Below, piece after piece: positions 46,310 to 56,957 of a stretch of 64,000 nt of DNA. The DNA lies in the NCBI RefSeq assembly GCF_040869045.1, contig NC_090323.1, positions 157,004,426 through 157,068,425 on the forward strand, in the 5' to 3' direction. Source of the stretch: Eurosta solidaginis (Eukaryota > Arthropoda > Insecta > Diptera > Tephritidae). Numbering within the stretch: the stretch's first letter is position 1; every line of letters begins with the position of its first letter. Made by a program: the position numbers and the translations under genes. The notes beneath the pieces were generated by a model that was not told where the DNA came from, searched no databases, and worked only from the letters and a program-made list of their open reading frames with translations.

Positions 46310-47164
46310 AAAGGCGTGCAATTACTGGCATATGCTGATGACATTGATATCATCGGCCTAAACACCCGCGCTGTTAGCTCTGCTTACTCCAAACTGGAAA
46401 AAGAAGCGGTAAAGATGGGTTTGATGGTGAATGAGGACAAAACGAAGTACCTGCTGTCATCGAGCAAAGACATATGCATATGCGCTTTGGCAACCACGCT
46501 ACTGTTGGCAGCTATAATTTCGAAATAGTAAAAGACTTCGTTTATTTAGGAACCAGCATCAATACTAGCAACAACATCAGCACTGAAATCCAGTGAAGAA
46601 TCAATCTTGCGAATAAATGCTACTTTGGACTAGGTAGGCAATTGAAAAGTAAAGTCCTCTCTCGACGAACGAAAATCATACTCTACAAGTCACTTATCGT
46701 ACCCGTCCTGCTATATGGGGGAGAAGCATGGACCACGACAACAGCAGATGAAGCGGCTTTGGGAGTGTTCGAGAGAAAAGTTCTTCGAAAGATTTATGGA
46801 CCTCTACGCGTTGGCGATGGCGAGTACCGAAGAAGATTTGATGATGAGCTGTACGAGCTATACGCAGACATCAACATAGTCCAGCGAATTAAAACGCAGC
46901 GGCTGCGCTGGCTAGGCCATGTTATGCGAATGAAAGATGATGCTCCGGCCAAGAAAGTGTTTCTATCGGAACCCGCCTATGGAAGCAGAGGTAGAGGGCG
47001 GCCCCACTCCGTTGGATGGACCAGGTGGAAAACGATTTAAACTCCCTTGTTGTGACCAATTGGCGCCGGTTGGCGGAGCGAAGGAGCGACTGGCGCGCCT
47101 TGTTGGACGGCCATAAACGTTTAGATGGTTAAGCGCCAATTAAGTAAGTAAAGTAAGTAACTAA
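46310..47164 (+). pseudogene. RTE-like LINE fragment, copy 1
   Basis: Reads LLAYADDIDIIGLNTRAVSS (catalytic YADD), then GLMVNEDKTKYLLSSSKD. After a shift come LSRRTKIILYKSLIVPVLLY, VFERKVLRKIYGPLRVGDG and QRLRWLGHVMRMKDDAPAKK. These are the usual post-catalytic motifs of endonuclease-RT (RTE-type) LINEs. It is 5'-truncated within the RT palm and ends GCGCCAATTAAGTAAG with a (GTAA)n tail. Two further 5'-truncated copies share the tail. An in-frame stop (46594) and a frameshift make it inactive. Confidence 0.85.
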
Positions 47165-47287
47165 GTTATATTTCATACCTTATACATCCGATTATTCGGA
47201 TATAACGATAAGATAATTACAATATTATTGCTCAGCTCCATTCATGAAAGGTATGAAGTCTTCGGCACAGTTCCTTCCTTACTTGTC

Positions 47288-47520
47288 ATATTTATATTCA
47301 TATTCTTATTGACTTTGATATTCTTGATCATATACATTTTCATATTCATATTCATATTCAAATTCATAATCACATTCATATTCATATTCATATTCATATT
47401 CATATTCAAATTCATACTCACATTCATATTCATATTCATTTTCATATCCATATTCATATTAATTTTCACATTCATAATCATATTTATACGCCTATTCATA
47501 TTCGCATTTATACTCCTATT
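47288..47520. repeat. (TTCATA)n hexanucleotide array, right part
   Basis: About 38 degenerate units over 230 bp. It produces long spurious open frames of FIFIFI or MNMNMN type on the two strands, which are not genes. Confidence 0.85.
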
Positions 47521-47529
47521 CCTTTAGCT

Positions 47530-47935
47530 AGTAACCTTATCTTCCCTTTCGTCCTCCTCTTCCTCTGTCTTTAGACCTTTCTTCTCTTTTTCCGCTCCTC
47601 CTGTTCTATGGACTCATTCATTCCGTGCGGGGCTCTCACGGACCAGCCATTTCAATCTTATCCTCCCTGTCCGCACCTTGCTAATTCTCCCTCAAATATA
47701 AAATCTCTACACCAATAATTAGATAGTATCTAGGCGAGCGAGCTGCCAAAAATATGTATTTAAATATATTTTGCTAGAATTTGCCACGGTGCCTTGATAT
47801 TGCATCTCAATTTTATTAGCGTGTGTGAAATTGAGAAAATTAAGTCGAATCATGTGTAAGATTTTTTTACGAAGATTTTTAACTTTAATGTTCTCCGTTA
47901 AAGCTTTAATAGAATATGAGTAAGTAGAGTACTAT
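47530..47935. other. No gene recognised
   Basis: A CT-rich patch (47535-47620) followed by AT-rich DNA. Nothing assigned. Confidence 0.4.
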
Positions 47936-47937
47936 TT

Positions 47938-48535
47938 CGTCCAACTACCCCAACCCTAAATGGCAACCCTATTCAAAAATGTCCCTATTGTAATGCGGAG
48001 TGAAATACCTTTCTTTTGATACCCATATCGGCATATCTCATGCAATTTTTTTTTAATGTCGAATAGGTGGCAACCTTGTGAAACATTCTGAGTGGCAGCA
48101 CCTAGACAGAAAGTCTTAGAAGGTGATACGTTATTTCTGTACCAAATTTCATTTAAATCGGTTTGAGCCGTTCCCGAGATCGTTCGGCTATACAAACATA
48201 CAAATATACGAATACTATTTCGTCTAACTACCCCAACCCTAAATGGCAACCCTACTCAAAAATGTCCCTATTTTAATGCGGAGTGAAATACCTTACGTTT
48301 GATGCCCATATCGGTATATATCATGCAATTTTTTTTTAATTTCTAGTAGGTGGCAACCTTGTGAAATATTCTGAGTGGCAACACCTTGGTAGAAAGTCTT
48401 ACAGGGTGATACATTATTTCCGTGCCAAATGTCATTTAAATCGGTTGAGCCGTTCCCGAGATCGTTTGCCTATACAAACATACAAATATACCAATATACA
48501 AATATACCAATATACAAATATACAAGTACTGCTCG
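47938..48535 (+). repeat. Tandem duplication of a 283-bp repeat with ATACAAAT tail
   Basis: The unit starts CAACTACCCCAACCCTAAA at 47941 and again at 48224. Both contain TGGCAACCTTGTGAAA, AAATCGGTT and GAGCCGTTCCCGAGATCG, and end CTATACAAACATACAAATAT. The second unit ends in several ACAAATATACCAAT repeats and GCTCGTTTAAAG. It resembles a dispersed non-autonomous retroposon present as two head-to-tail copies. Confidence 0.7.
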
Positions 48536-48539
48536 TTTA

Positions 48540-49365
48540 AAGTTATAAGATTGCGTTTAAATATTTACGGAAATATAGCGAAGTCGGTTAACTCCTAGGC
48601 AGAGGTTGGCCCCCTTCTCTAAATCTGATGAAGGTTAATACAGAAATATATTAAAATAACATAAATTTGTTTGAAATATATTTGTATTTTTTCACCTTTC
48701 CGTGAATCAGTTTATTTATTATTTTTACGAAGGGCCACGAACATATATAAAATCGTTGTTACACTTAGTGAATTTGCACTGATAGTAAATCAAAACATTA
48801 AAAAACAGATAGTAGAAATTGTGGAATTCCTTTTGATGGATCTGTAACGTCAGTAAGGATTGAACAAACATTTACTTCTCGAACCTTAAATGTATAACAA
48901 AAACCAAAACTGGAATTACATCGGAGGAAAACCAAAAACGTATCAATTAAAGAGCGCATCCCAAGTCTGTATGAAATATTACATAAGGACAGGTAAAATG
49001 GATATTTTCTCACAGGGTAATTGATTATTTTTGTGAAGCTATCAATACCGCATGCCTTATAGCCAATAAAAAATATTTGTGCGATAAATGATGTTTATTG
49101 CTTTTCCAATTGCTGAAAAATATTTATTACACTGAGCATAAATAGAACAATATTGGTAGGATATGTAGCTACACAACATACATTCGTGTTTGCTATAATA
49201 AGAAAAATTAGGAAAAAAGATAGTGAAGGAAGTGCAAATATAAGAAAATTACTCGTTTAAAGGTATACAAAATATGACCTCTACCTACTGTTCCGTTTTC
49301 CCGAAGTCATAAATTATTCACATTTGTTCACACTTTGTGCATTGCCCGCTTTTCTAATACTGCTC
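48540..49365. other. No gene recognised
   Basis: AT-rich with one 71-codon chance frame. Nothing assigned. Confidence 0.4.
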
Positions 49366-49369
49366 GAGA

Positions 49370-50330
49370 TATAGATCATGAATTAGTTCCGAAATCATCT
49401 TGAACATCGTGTCGCAAGTACTCCAAGGTAATCCAAAAATTATGCCGAAATGGTGAAGAAATGATCTAACAATAACCCCGAACTGACAATAACCCCCAGT
49501 GGGTTAGGGGGTCAGAATATACCCGCGGTAGGTATGCCTGTCGTACGAGGCGACTAAAATACCAGATTCAAGGGGCTGTGTAGCGCAACCCTTCAGGTTG
49601 CCAGCGCAATATATAGCTTCTCCAAACCCAATTGTCAACCTCACCTATCCACGGCGAATCCTGTTTCACTAAGAGACGAGGTTCTGGCGACCCTAAGCTC
49701 CTCATGGAACTTGGGGTTGGGGAGGGAGGGGATGGCCTGAAGGCTTAATATGGCCACATAAATCGTTCCCGAGATGGTCGGGCTAGCACCTTAATGGTGC
49801 TGTGGTACCGGAGCGTACCGGATCTGTATCCGGCAAAGGACCATCGCATCGATAACACTCCCAAAAGCCTTCGGGGAGCAACTTATCGGTACAACAACAA
49901 CAACAACAACTGACTCAGGGATACTCCTAAAACGACGAATAAAAAATCCGGAAGCGTTCCTGAAAAAAATCCAAAATGTACGAAGATAGTTCCAAAAGTA
50001 TTACAAAATATTTATAAAGGATTTAGAAATAGCCAATCATTAAAAAAGTATTGTAGTTAAAGGGAGAATAATTTCTAAATTAATTCGAAACAGAGCTGAA
50101 AGTTTGAATAACAATCTCTCCATGATCCGTAAATAGTCCCGAAATTATTTCTTAAAGATTCCGAAATAACCTCGTAAGGATATGAAAAACTATCCGAAAT
50201 CATCCTAAAGTAGTCCTGAATCCGGCCCAAATACGAATGCGAAATGGTGTCTAAACATTTTGGGCATGATCCTTCAAACTTTCCACAAACGATTCCGAAA
50301 TAATTCAGAAGAGACTCCGATATTGTGTGA
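49370..50330. repeat. Degenerate CCCGAAATAGT-type tract, locus 3, split by SINE-like copy 3
   Basis: TTCCGAAATCATC, ATGCCGAAATGGTG, AGTCCCGAAATTATT, TTCCGAAATAACC and TATCCGAAATCATCC recur on both sides of the repeat at 49491-49910. This is the clearest of the three loci. Confidence 0.5.
49491..49910 (+). mobile_element. SINE-like dispersed repeat, copy 3 (full length)
   Basis: Runs from CCCCAGTGGGTTAGGGGGTC to TTATCGGTACAACAACAACA with a long (ACA)n tail. It shows the whole family structure, including TAGCACCTTAATGGTGCT and the GGAGCGTACCGGATCTG block. Confidence 0.8.
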
Positions 50331-50334
50331 AGCA

Positions 50335-51285
50335 AGAAGATTTGTTAACATTTCCATAGTTCTTTCTCATCCATATCAAATATCATCGATCTGGGTGAAA
50401 AAGACTCAGATAAGGTCACTCTTCGACAGTCACATAATCGATATTGAATGTCCTTTTCGGTTTTTGATTGGAACGATCCGGAAACCCCCCACCATACCAT
50501 GATCGATTTCATAAGGTCAATCCGGATCGTTTAGGTCATCACTTCTTAATTAATTGGTTGCGATCAACATATATTTTATGGGAATACACTTTTATTCGGA
50601 GGGTATGCGTATAGTTAATCTTGTTCAAAATAGCTATTAACTCGAAAAATTGCAATGTTCAGTCAGTAAATACGCCAATGAAATTTTTATTTTTTACAAA
50701 GTCTTTTCTCCGTGATTGGTGCAGGTATTAGTGAATCGAGTATACAGTCCGGCTTGTATTGTATGGGAAAGAATGGAAGTACTTATAACTTCAAAATTTT
50801 ATATTTTTGAGTTAGACCCTATTGATCTAGATGTGCGATACCATAGCGACCGTATAGCATACGTACATTTACTTTAAACCTACTAGGACACCACAACCAA
50901 TATCCATTCATCTAACTGAAAATAGTTCAACAGCACAGCACATAACTAACTTAAGAATACCTAAGAGTTCTCTAAAACTTAACACAAATAATTAATTGAA
51001 GCTCAAAGCTGTACAATCCATTTACTGTGCAGGTACATTCAAGGATGCGTACATATGTACTAGTTTGTTATGAAAATTTCTATTCGAGTATGAATGTATG
51101 TGTTTATATGAATGCATATGCTGTGAGATGTGGCTAAATGAGATTAAAAGCAACTTAAAACAAATTCTAATGGAAGGCGGACAATGAAATGTGAACTTTT
51201 ACGAAGATAATTAACCCTGAAGGAACTAAATATGATATGAGTCCGGCAATCAAATAATTATAGTCCAGCAAAGGTGAATGAGGCC
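50335..51285. other. No gene recognised
   Basis: No coding or repeat signal could be supported. Confidence 0.4.
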
Positions 51286-51289
51286 CCCC

Positions 51290-51583
51290 GTTGTTGTTGT
51301 TGTAGCGATAACGACACTCCCCGAAGGATTAAGGGGAGTGTTATCGATGTTGATGGTCCTTTGTCGCCAGCCCGACCATTTCGGGAAATATTCAGTATGA
51401 CCATAGGAAACCTTATAGGTCCTCCCGCCCTCCCACCTCCTACATCTCTGAAGAACTTAGGGTAGCTAGCGCCTCGGTTTCTTAAGAAACAGTATTCGCC
51501 ACGTATATGTGAGGTCGACAATTGGGCTGGAGAAGCTATATATTGCGCTGGCAACCCTTTGAAAGGGGTTTGCGCTGCACAAC
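51290..51583 (-). mobile_element. SINE-like dispersed repeat, copy 4, truncated by RTE copy 2
   Basis: Minus-strand copy, with (TTG)n at its plus-strand left end. It stops at TGCGCTGCACAAC, where the full copies continue with CCCTTGAATCTGG, and an RTE tail begins there. Confidence 0.75.
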
Positions 51584-52182
51584 TTACTTACTTACTTAAT
51601 TGGCGCTTAACCGTCTAAACGGTTATGGCCGTTTAACAAGGCGCGCTAGTCGCTCCTTCGCTCCGCCAACCGGCGCCAATTGGTTACACCAAGGGAGTTT
51701 AAATCGTTTTCCACCTGGTCCTTCCAACGGAGTGGGGCCGCCCTTTAACTCTGCTTCCATAGGCGGGTTCCGATAGAAACACTTTCTTGGCCGGAGCATC
51801 ATCATTCATTCGCATAAAATCGCCTAGCCGCTGCGTTTTAATTCGCTTGACTATGTTGATGTCTGCGTATAGCTCGTACAGCTCATCATTAAATATTCTT
51901 CGGGACTCGCCATCGCCAACGCGTAGAGGTCCATAAATCTTTCGAAGAACTTTTCTCTCGAACACTCCCAAAGCCGCTTCATCTGCTGTTGTCATGGTCC
52001 ATCCTTCTGCCCCATATAGCAGGACGTGTACGATACGTGACTTGTAGAGTATGATTTTCGTTCGCCGAGAGAGGGCTTTACTTTTCAATTGCCTACCTAG
52101 TCCAAAGTAGCATTTATTGGCAAGATTGATTCTTCGCTGGATTTCAATGCTGATGTTGTTGCTAGTATTGATGCTGGTTCCC
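51584..52182 (-). pseudogene. RTE-like LINE fragment, copy 2
   Basis: Minus-strand frame reads INTSNNISIEIQRRINLANK, LSRRTKIILYKSRIVHVLLY, VFERKVLRKIYGPLRVGDG and DDAPAKKVFLSEPAYGS, nearly the same as copy 1. The LRWLGHV motif is shortened to LGDF by a small deletion. It ends GCGCCAATTAAGTAAG with the (GTAA)n tail at 51584 and is 5'-truncated at GGAACC, giving about 600 bp. Confidence 0.85.
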
Positions 52183-52254
52183 AACTTTTTTCAAAAAAAT
52201 ACACAGATAGAATTGAAATCCAGAATTTTGTTTTATTATTCCAAAAATAACAGT

Positions 52255-52790
52255 TGCAAACGGACTTTTATTTTTTAAGGACAGAATAAAAGTCCAGCCC
52301 CATAACTAAGGAACGGTTCATCCAAATGAATTTTTTTACCAGTCGATTCTCCTAGATATCTGAATTTGAAACCTGTAGGAATACTTAAAAACTTTTGTTA
52401 CTAATAATAGAAATTTGTAATCCAAAAATCGTAATCAACTCTCATAGTACAATACTTATACTTTTCCATAGTAGACATTCAATTTTTGTTTGCAATAAAG
52501 TTTGATCCAATTGAGATATTGCCTTGAAGTTTGATACACCGCTTTCTGCGGAGACAAAAAGGATTCTGTATGAAAAAAATCGTATCATTTTAATGAGCCA
52601 TTCTATAATTATATGGCCAGACTTTTGTTCTGTCCGTAAAAACTAAAAGTCTGGCTTTAACTTTTATTTTCGGGCTTATAAAATAAAAGTCCGGATTTGA
52701 TATTTTCTTTCGGACTAAAAAATTAAAAGTCTGGAAAAAAAATTTTCTGAAGGACTTTTATTATAAAAGATATAACAGTTTGGGTCCTGA
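52255..52790. repeat. Degenerate palindromic GGACTTTTATTTT / AAAATAAAAGTCC array
   Basis: GGACTTTTATTTTTTAAGGA with AGAATAAAAGTCC near 52263-52296, and again AAAAGTCTGG, CTTTTATTTTCGGG, AATAAAAGTCCGG, AATTAAAAGTCTGG and GGACTTTTATTATAAAAG between 52617 and 52770. Each pair can form a hairpin. Confidence 0.55.
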
Positions 52791-52805
52791 TTTTTCAGTG
52801 CCCTC

Positions 52806-53220
52806 CTGTTGTTGTTGTTTTGGCGATAAGGTTACTCCCCGAAGGCTTTGGGGAGTGTTATCGATGTGATGGTCTTTTGTCGGATACAGATCCGTCACGC
52901 TCCGGTAACACAGCACCATTATGGTGCTAGCCCAAACATCTCGGGAACGATTTATATGGCCACATTAAACCTTCAGGACATAACTCCCTCCCCACCCCCA
53001 AGTTCCATGAGGAGCTTGGAGTCGCCAGAGCCCCGTCTGTTAGTGAAACAGCATTTGCCGCGAATAGGTGAGGTTGACAATTGGGTTTGGAGAAGCTATA
53101 TATTGCGATGGCAACCTGAAGGGTTGCGCTACACAGCCCCTTGAATCTGGTATTTTAGTCGCCTCTTACGATAGGCATACCTACCGCGGGTGTATTCTGA
53201 CCCCCTAAGCCGCTGGGGTA
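52806..53220 (-). mobile_element. SINE-like dispersed repeat, copy 5 (full length)
   Basis: Mirror orientation of copy 3 and of full length. Its (GTT)n lies at 52808, and its far end CCGCGGGTGTATTCTGACCC is at 53187. A 98-codon frame inside is a by-product. Confidence 0.8.
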
Positions 53221-53224
53221 TCAG

Positions 53225-54705
53225 CGACTTCCTCTAACAAAAGCTTAATTTCTATGGTAGGATTCTTACAACTTCTTTTCGATGCGGTCTAATGTACATG
53301 CATACAAATGTATTTATATATATAATATTTATAATATATTCTACATAGTCATGTAAAGAAACCTTAAAACAAATTAAGACAAATAATCTAGCAACCAATC
53401 AAACAGCGTACAAAATACGATAAGTAAACGAAGCCCTTACAAAATCGTTATCTTAATTACTTCTAATGCTTCAATCTTTGTTTAAAAAATCAACAAAAGC
53501 AGCATAAAACTATAATAACAACAGTAAAACGAAAAAACTTTGTACAACAATATAAAGTAAATGCATATTTCTTCTTCTTCAAATCAACATTTACTCTTTG
53601 CTGCTTAGCCAGAAGATTGAAAAATGAGTGCAAAGACTAAGAAATGATTTACAACGATAAAGTAAGGCAGGAAGCTGCCACAGGGCATTTCAGCGAATGA
53701 ATGAACAACAACAAAAAAGAATGGTTCGTAAATTTAAAGCAAGAAAAGGCAGAAGATTTACAACAAATACTCACACAAAAATAAACATTAATAAAATGTA
53801 AAAGTGGCTCAAGTGTATAACAACTAAGGCAGGGCAGTAAAAACTCTTAAGGCACAAAAGCATAATGAAAGGATATACCAAAGGAGTTAGTGTGAGCTTT
53901 TATAGAAAGTGGAAGAGAGTGTGGAAAAACGGACGTTTGTTAAATAAACGATAACATCTTAGCCTAAATTTCTTACAAGTTCTACTCAGTCAGTTTTAGG
54001 TAGATACTTATATACATACATACCTACACACACCTGTATATGGTGTTAGGGTACACATTCCTTGCAATCGTAGAAGATTTACACCCCACGCTTAAATTCT
54101 TTTACCCATTCATATGATATAACACACTTAGTCGTTGGTATTAACCAACCTTTAATATATTGAAGTTTGTGTTGAAAGTATGTGCAAAAGTAAACCTTCT
54201 AGGAAATATAATGAATGTAGAAATTTAGCACCAAAGGGCATATGTGATCTTTATAAGTTCGCATTTTTTATGAATGTTTATATAAGAAAACGTATTTAAA
54301 GTTAAGCCATAAGAACCGTAGCGTATTTTACAATTTCTTTAAATGCTTCTTTTTCAGTAGCAACACTTTTGTTCCAGTTTTCTATGTGTTCACGCTTATC
54401 TGTGTCATTATCCATCTAAAGGGAGCTTAAGTATATTTACATAGGACGACTAGGGCCAAACAGGCATGGAAGTGCTTGTGTTTTAGAGATGTCAATCACA
54501 GGTTATCGGGATCACGGGGTTCCGGGATGCCGGTTCTTTTTAAGATCGGAATTATTGGGAAGTAATGATGGGATTTGTAACGCCTTGCAAAATAAATGCA
54601 GCAATAATATTTTTATATTTTATGCTATAGAACGAATTATAATTTAAGGCAAATGTTGCTTTAAAATATTTTATGAAAAACACCATCGTTCACCGTGGAA
54701 TTTTA
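53225..54705. other. No gene recognised
   Basis: AT-rich, intergenic-looking, without long frames, repeats or RNA genes I can support. Confidence 0.45.
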
Positions 54706-54709
54706 TTTT

Positions 54710-56872
54710 TATACTCAGTTGAGCAGAGCTAACAGAGTATATTAACTTTGATTGGATAACGGTTGGTTGTACAGGTATAAAGGAATTGAGATAGATATAG
54801 ACTTCCACATATCAAAATCCTCAGTATCGAAAAAAAATTCGATTGAGCCATGTCCGTCCGTCCGTCTGTCCGTTAACACGATAACTTGAGTAACTTTTGA
54901 GGTGTCTTGATGAAATTTGGTATGTAGGTTCCTGGGCACTCATCTCAGATCGCTATTTAAAATTAACGATATCGGACATTAACCACGCCCACTTTTTCGA
55001 CGGGCGTGGCACCGCCCACTTTTAAAAGAAGGTGATTTAGAAGTTTTCCAAGCTGTAATTTCGCAGTCGTTGAAGATATCATGATGACATTTGGCGGGAA
55101 CGTTACTCTTATTACTATATGTCTGCTTAATAAAAATAAGCAAAATCGGAGAACGACCACGCCCACTTTTTAAAAAAAAAAATTTTTTAATTCGAATTTT
55201 AAAAGAAAACTTAATATCTTTACAGTATATAAGTAAATAATGTCACCATTCAAATCCAGTAATGATATGGTGCATCAAAATGCAAAAATAAAAGAAAATT
55301 TCAAAATGGGCGTGGCTCCGCCCTTTTTCATTTAATTTGTCTTGTATACTTTTAATGCCATAAGTCGAACAAAAATTTACCACTCCTTGTGAAATTTGGT
55401 AGAGGCTTAGCTTCTAGGACGATAACTGTTTTCTGTGAAAAAGGGCGAAATCGGTTGAAGCCACGCCCAGTTTTTATACACAGTCGACCGTCTGTCCTTC
55501 CGCTCGGCCGTTAACACGATAACTTGAGCAAAAACTAAACTCAGTTCACGTACTTATCCGAACTCACTTTATCTTGGTATAAAAAACGGCCGAAATCCGA
55601 CTATGACCACGCCCAATTTTTCGATATCGAAAATTACGAAAAATGAAAAAAATGCCATAATTATATACCAAATACGAAAAAAGGGATGAAACATGGTAAT
55701 TGTATTGGTCTATTGACGCAAAATATAACTTTAGAAAAAAACTTGGTAAAATGGGTGTGACACCTACCATATTAAGTAGAAGGAAATGAAAAATTTTGCA
55801 GGGCGAAATCAAAAGCCCTTGTAATCTTGGAAGGAATACTGTTCGTGGTATTACATATATAAATAAATTAGCGGTACCCGACAGATGATGTCCTGGATCA
55901 CCCTGGTCCACATTTTGGTCGATCCCTTCAAAAATCGCGAGTACTCCATGCATGCATGTATGGAGTACTCGCTATGGACCAACTGAGTGCTCCAAAATTA
56001 ACCACAATTCATATAAAAAATATGGTCCAATTAACATTGCGATGTCCTAGGACTGGACCATATACTCCAGCTCCGCATTACATCAGAGTAATCCATGGAG
56101 TACCCACAGACCAATAAACATCGTGTAGTGATTGCAATCGCTAAAAACGAGCAATGATCGGCTTACAATATGTTCATGTATAAACATGAGTTGGTCCATT
56201 GCTGCATTACAGTGGACTACAATGGTAAGTACTCCAGTGGACCACATGATCCAACGATTTTTGCAGGGATATCTCGAAAACGCCTTCACATATACAACTA
56301 AGGGCCACTCCCTTTTAAAACCCTCATTAATACCTTTCATTTGATAGCCATATCGTATAAACACATTCTAGAGTCACCCCTGGTCCACGTTTATGGCGAT
56401 ATCTCGAAAAGGCGTCCACATATAGAACTAAGGTCCACTCCTTTTTAAAATACTCATTAATACCTTTCATTTGATACCCATATCGTACAAACAAATTCTA
56501 GAGTCACCCCTGGTCCACGTTTATGGCGATATCTCGAAACAGCGTCCACCTATGGAACTAAGGATTACTCAATTTTAAAATACTCATTAACACATTTCAT
56601 TTGATACCCATATCGTACAAACAAATTCTAGAGTCAGGCCTAGTCCACCTTTATGGCGATATCCCTAAATGGCGTCCATCTATAGAACTATGGCCCACTT
56701 CCTCTTAAAATACTCTTTAATACCTTCCATTTGATACTCATGTCATACAAACACATTCCAGGGTTCCCCTAGGTTCTTTTTACAACATGGTGATTTTCCC
56801 TTACTTTTTCTCCACAGTTCTCAACTGAATATGTAATGTTCGGTTACGCCCGAACTTAGCCTTCCTTTCTTG
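54710..56872 (+). mobile_element. Helentron-like element F, interrupted by a MITE
   Basis: Starts TATACTCAGTTGAGCAGAGC and ends with hairpin GTTCGGTTACGCCCGAAC and CCTTCCTTTCTTG. Compared with C, its core has lost about 200 bp after ACTTTTTCGA near 55000. It has four to five 130-bp units, the first split by the 55924-56268 MITE. The (GTCC)n tract is short (about 54852-54871). Confidence 0.8.
55924..56268. mobile_element. 345-bp MITE with AT target duplication
   Basis: Ends CCCTTCAAAAATCG and CGATTTTTGCAGGG are inverted repeats with one mismatch. AT occurs on both sides (55922-55923, 56269-56270), while element C at the same place reads GGTCGATATCTCG uninterrupted. Inside, a 13-bp-stem hairpin built on GCGAGTACTCCAT lies at 55937-55972, and GGAGTACT and GGACCA words recur throughout. 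No transposase, and the superfamily is uncertain. Confidence 0.8.
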
Positions 56873-56957
56873 TTTTTTTTTATTTTTTTAACTGTGTTGT
56901 TAACTGTGTTGCTTAAAGTAACTTTAGCTACTTTGCTGAATGGCGGAATAACTAGCT

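Larger units (their letters stand above)
45060..47287 (+). mobile_element. Second family of Helentron-like (DINE-1-type) element, with nested insertions
   Basis: Contains GCCATGTCCGTCTGTCCGTTTGAACGC (written in two parts: GCCATGTCCGTCTGTCCG, TTTGAACGC), then repeated TTAAAAGCTTCAAATTTCC-type and CAGATAAGG-type blocks typical of DINE-1-like cores. The end has CTTCGGCACAG and CCTTCCTTACTTG at 47255-47287, the same tail as elements A-F. A MITE (45617-46118) and an RTE fragment (46310-47164) are inserted. The left border is uncertain. Confidence 0.6.

Noticed and set aside
47228..47527. Open frames of FIFIFI and MNMNMN type
   Set aside because: Translation of the (TTCATA)n array; no start context and no conservation.
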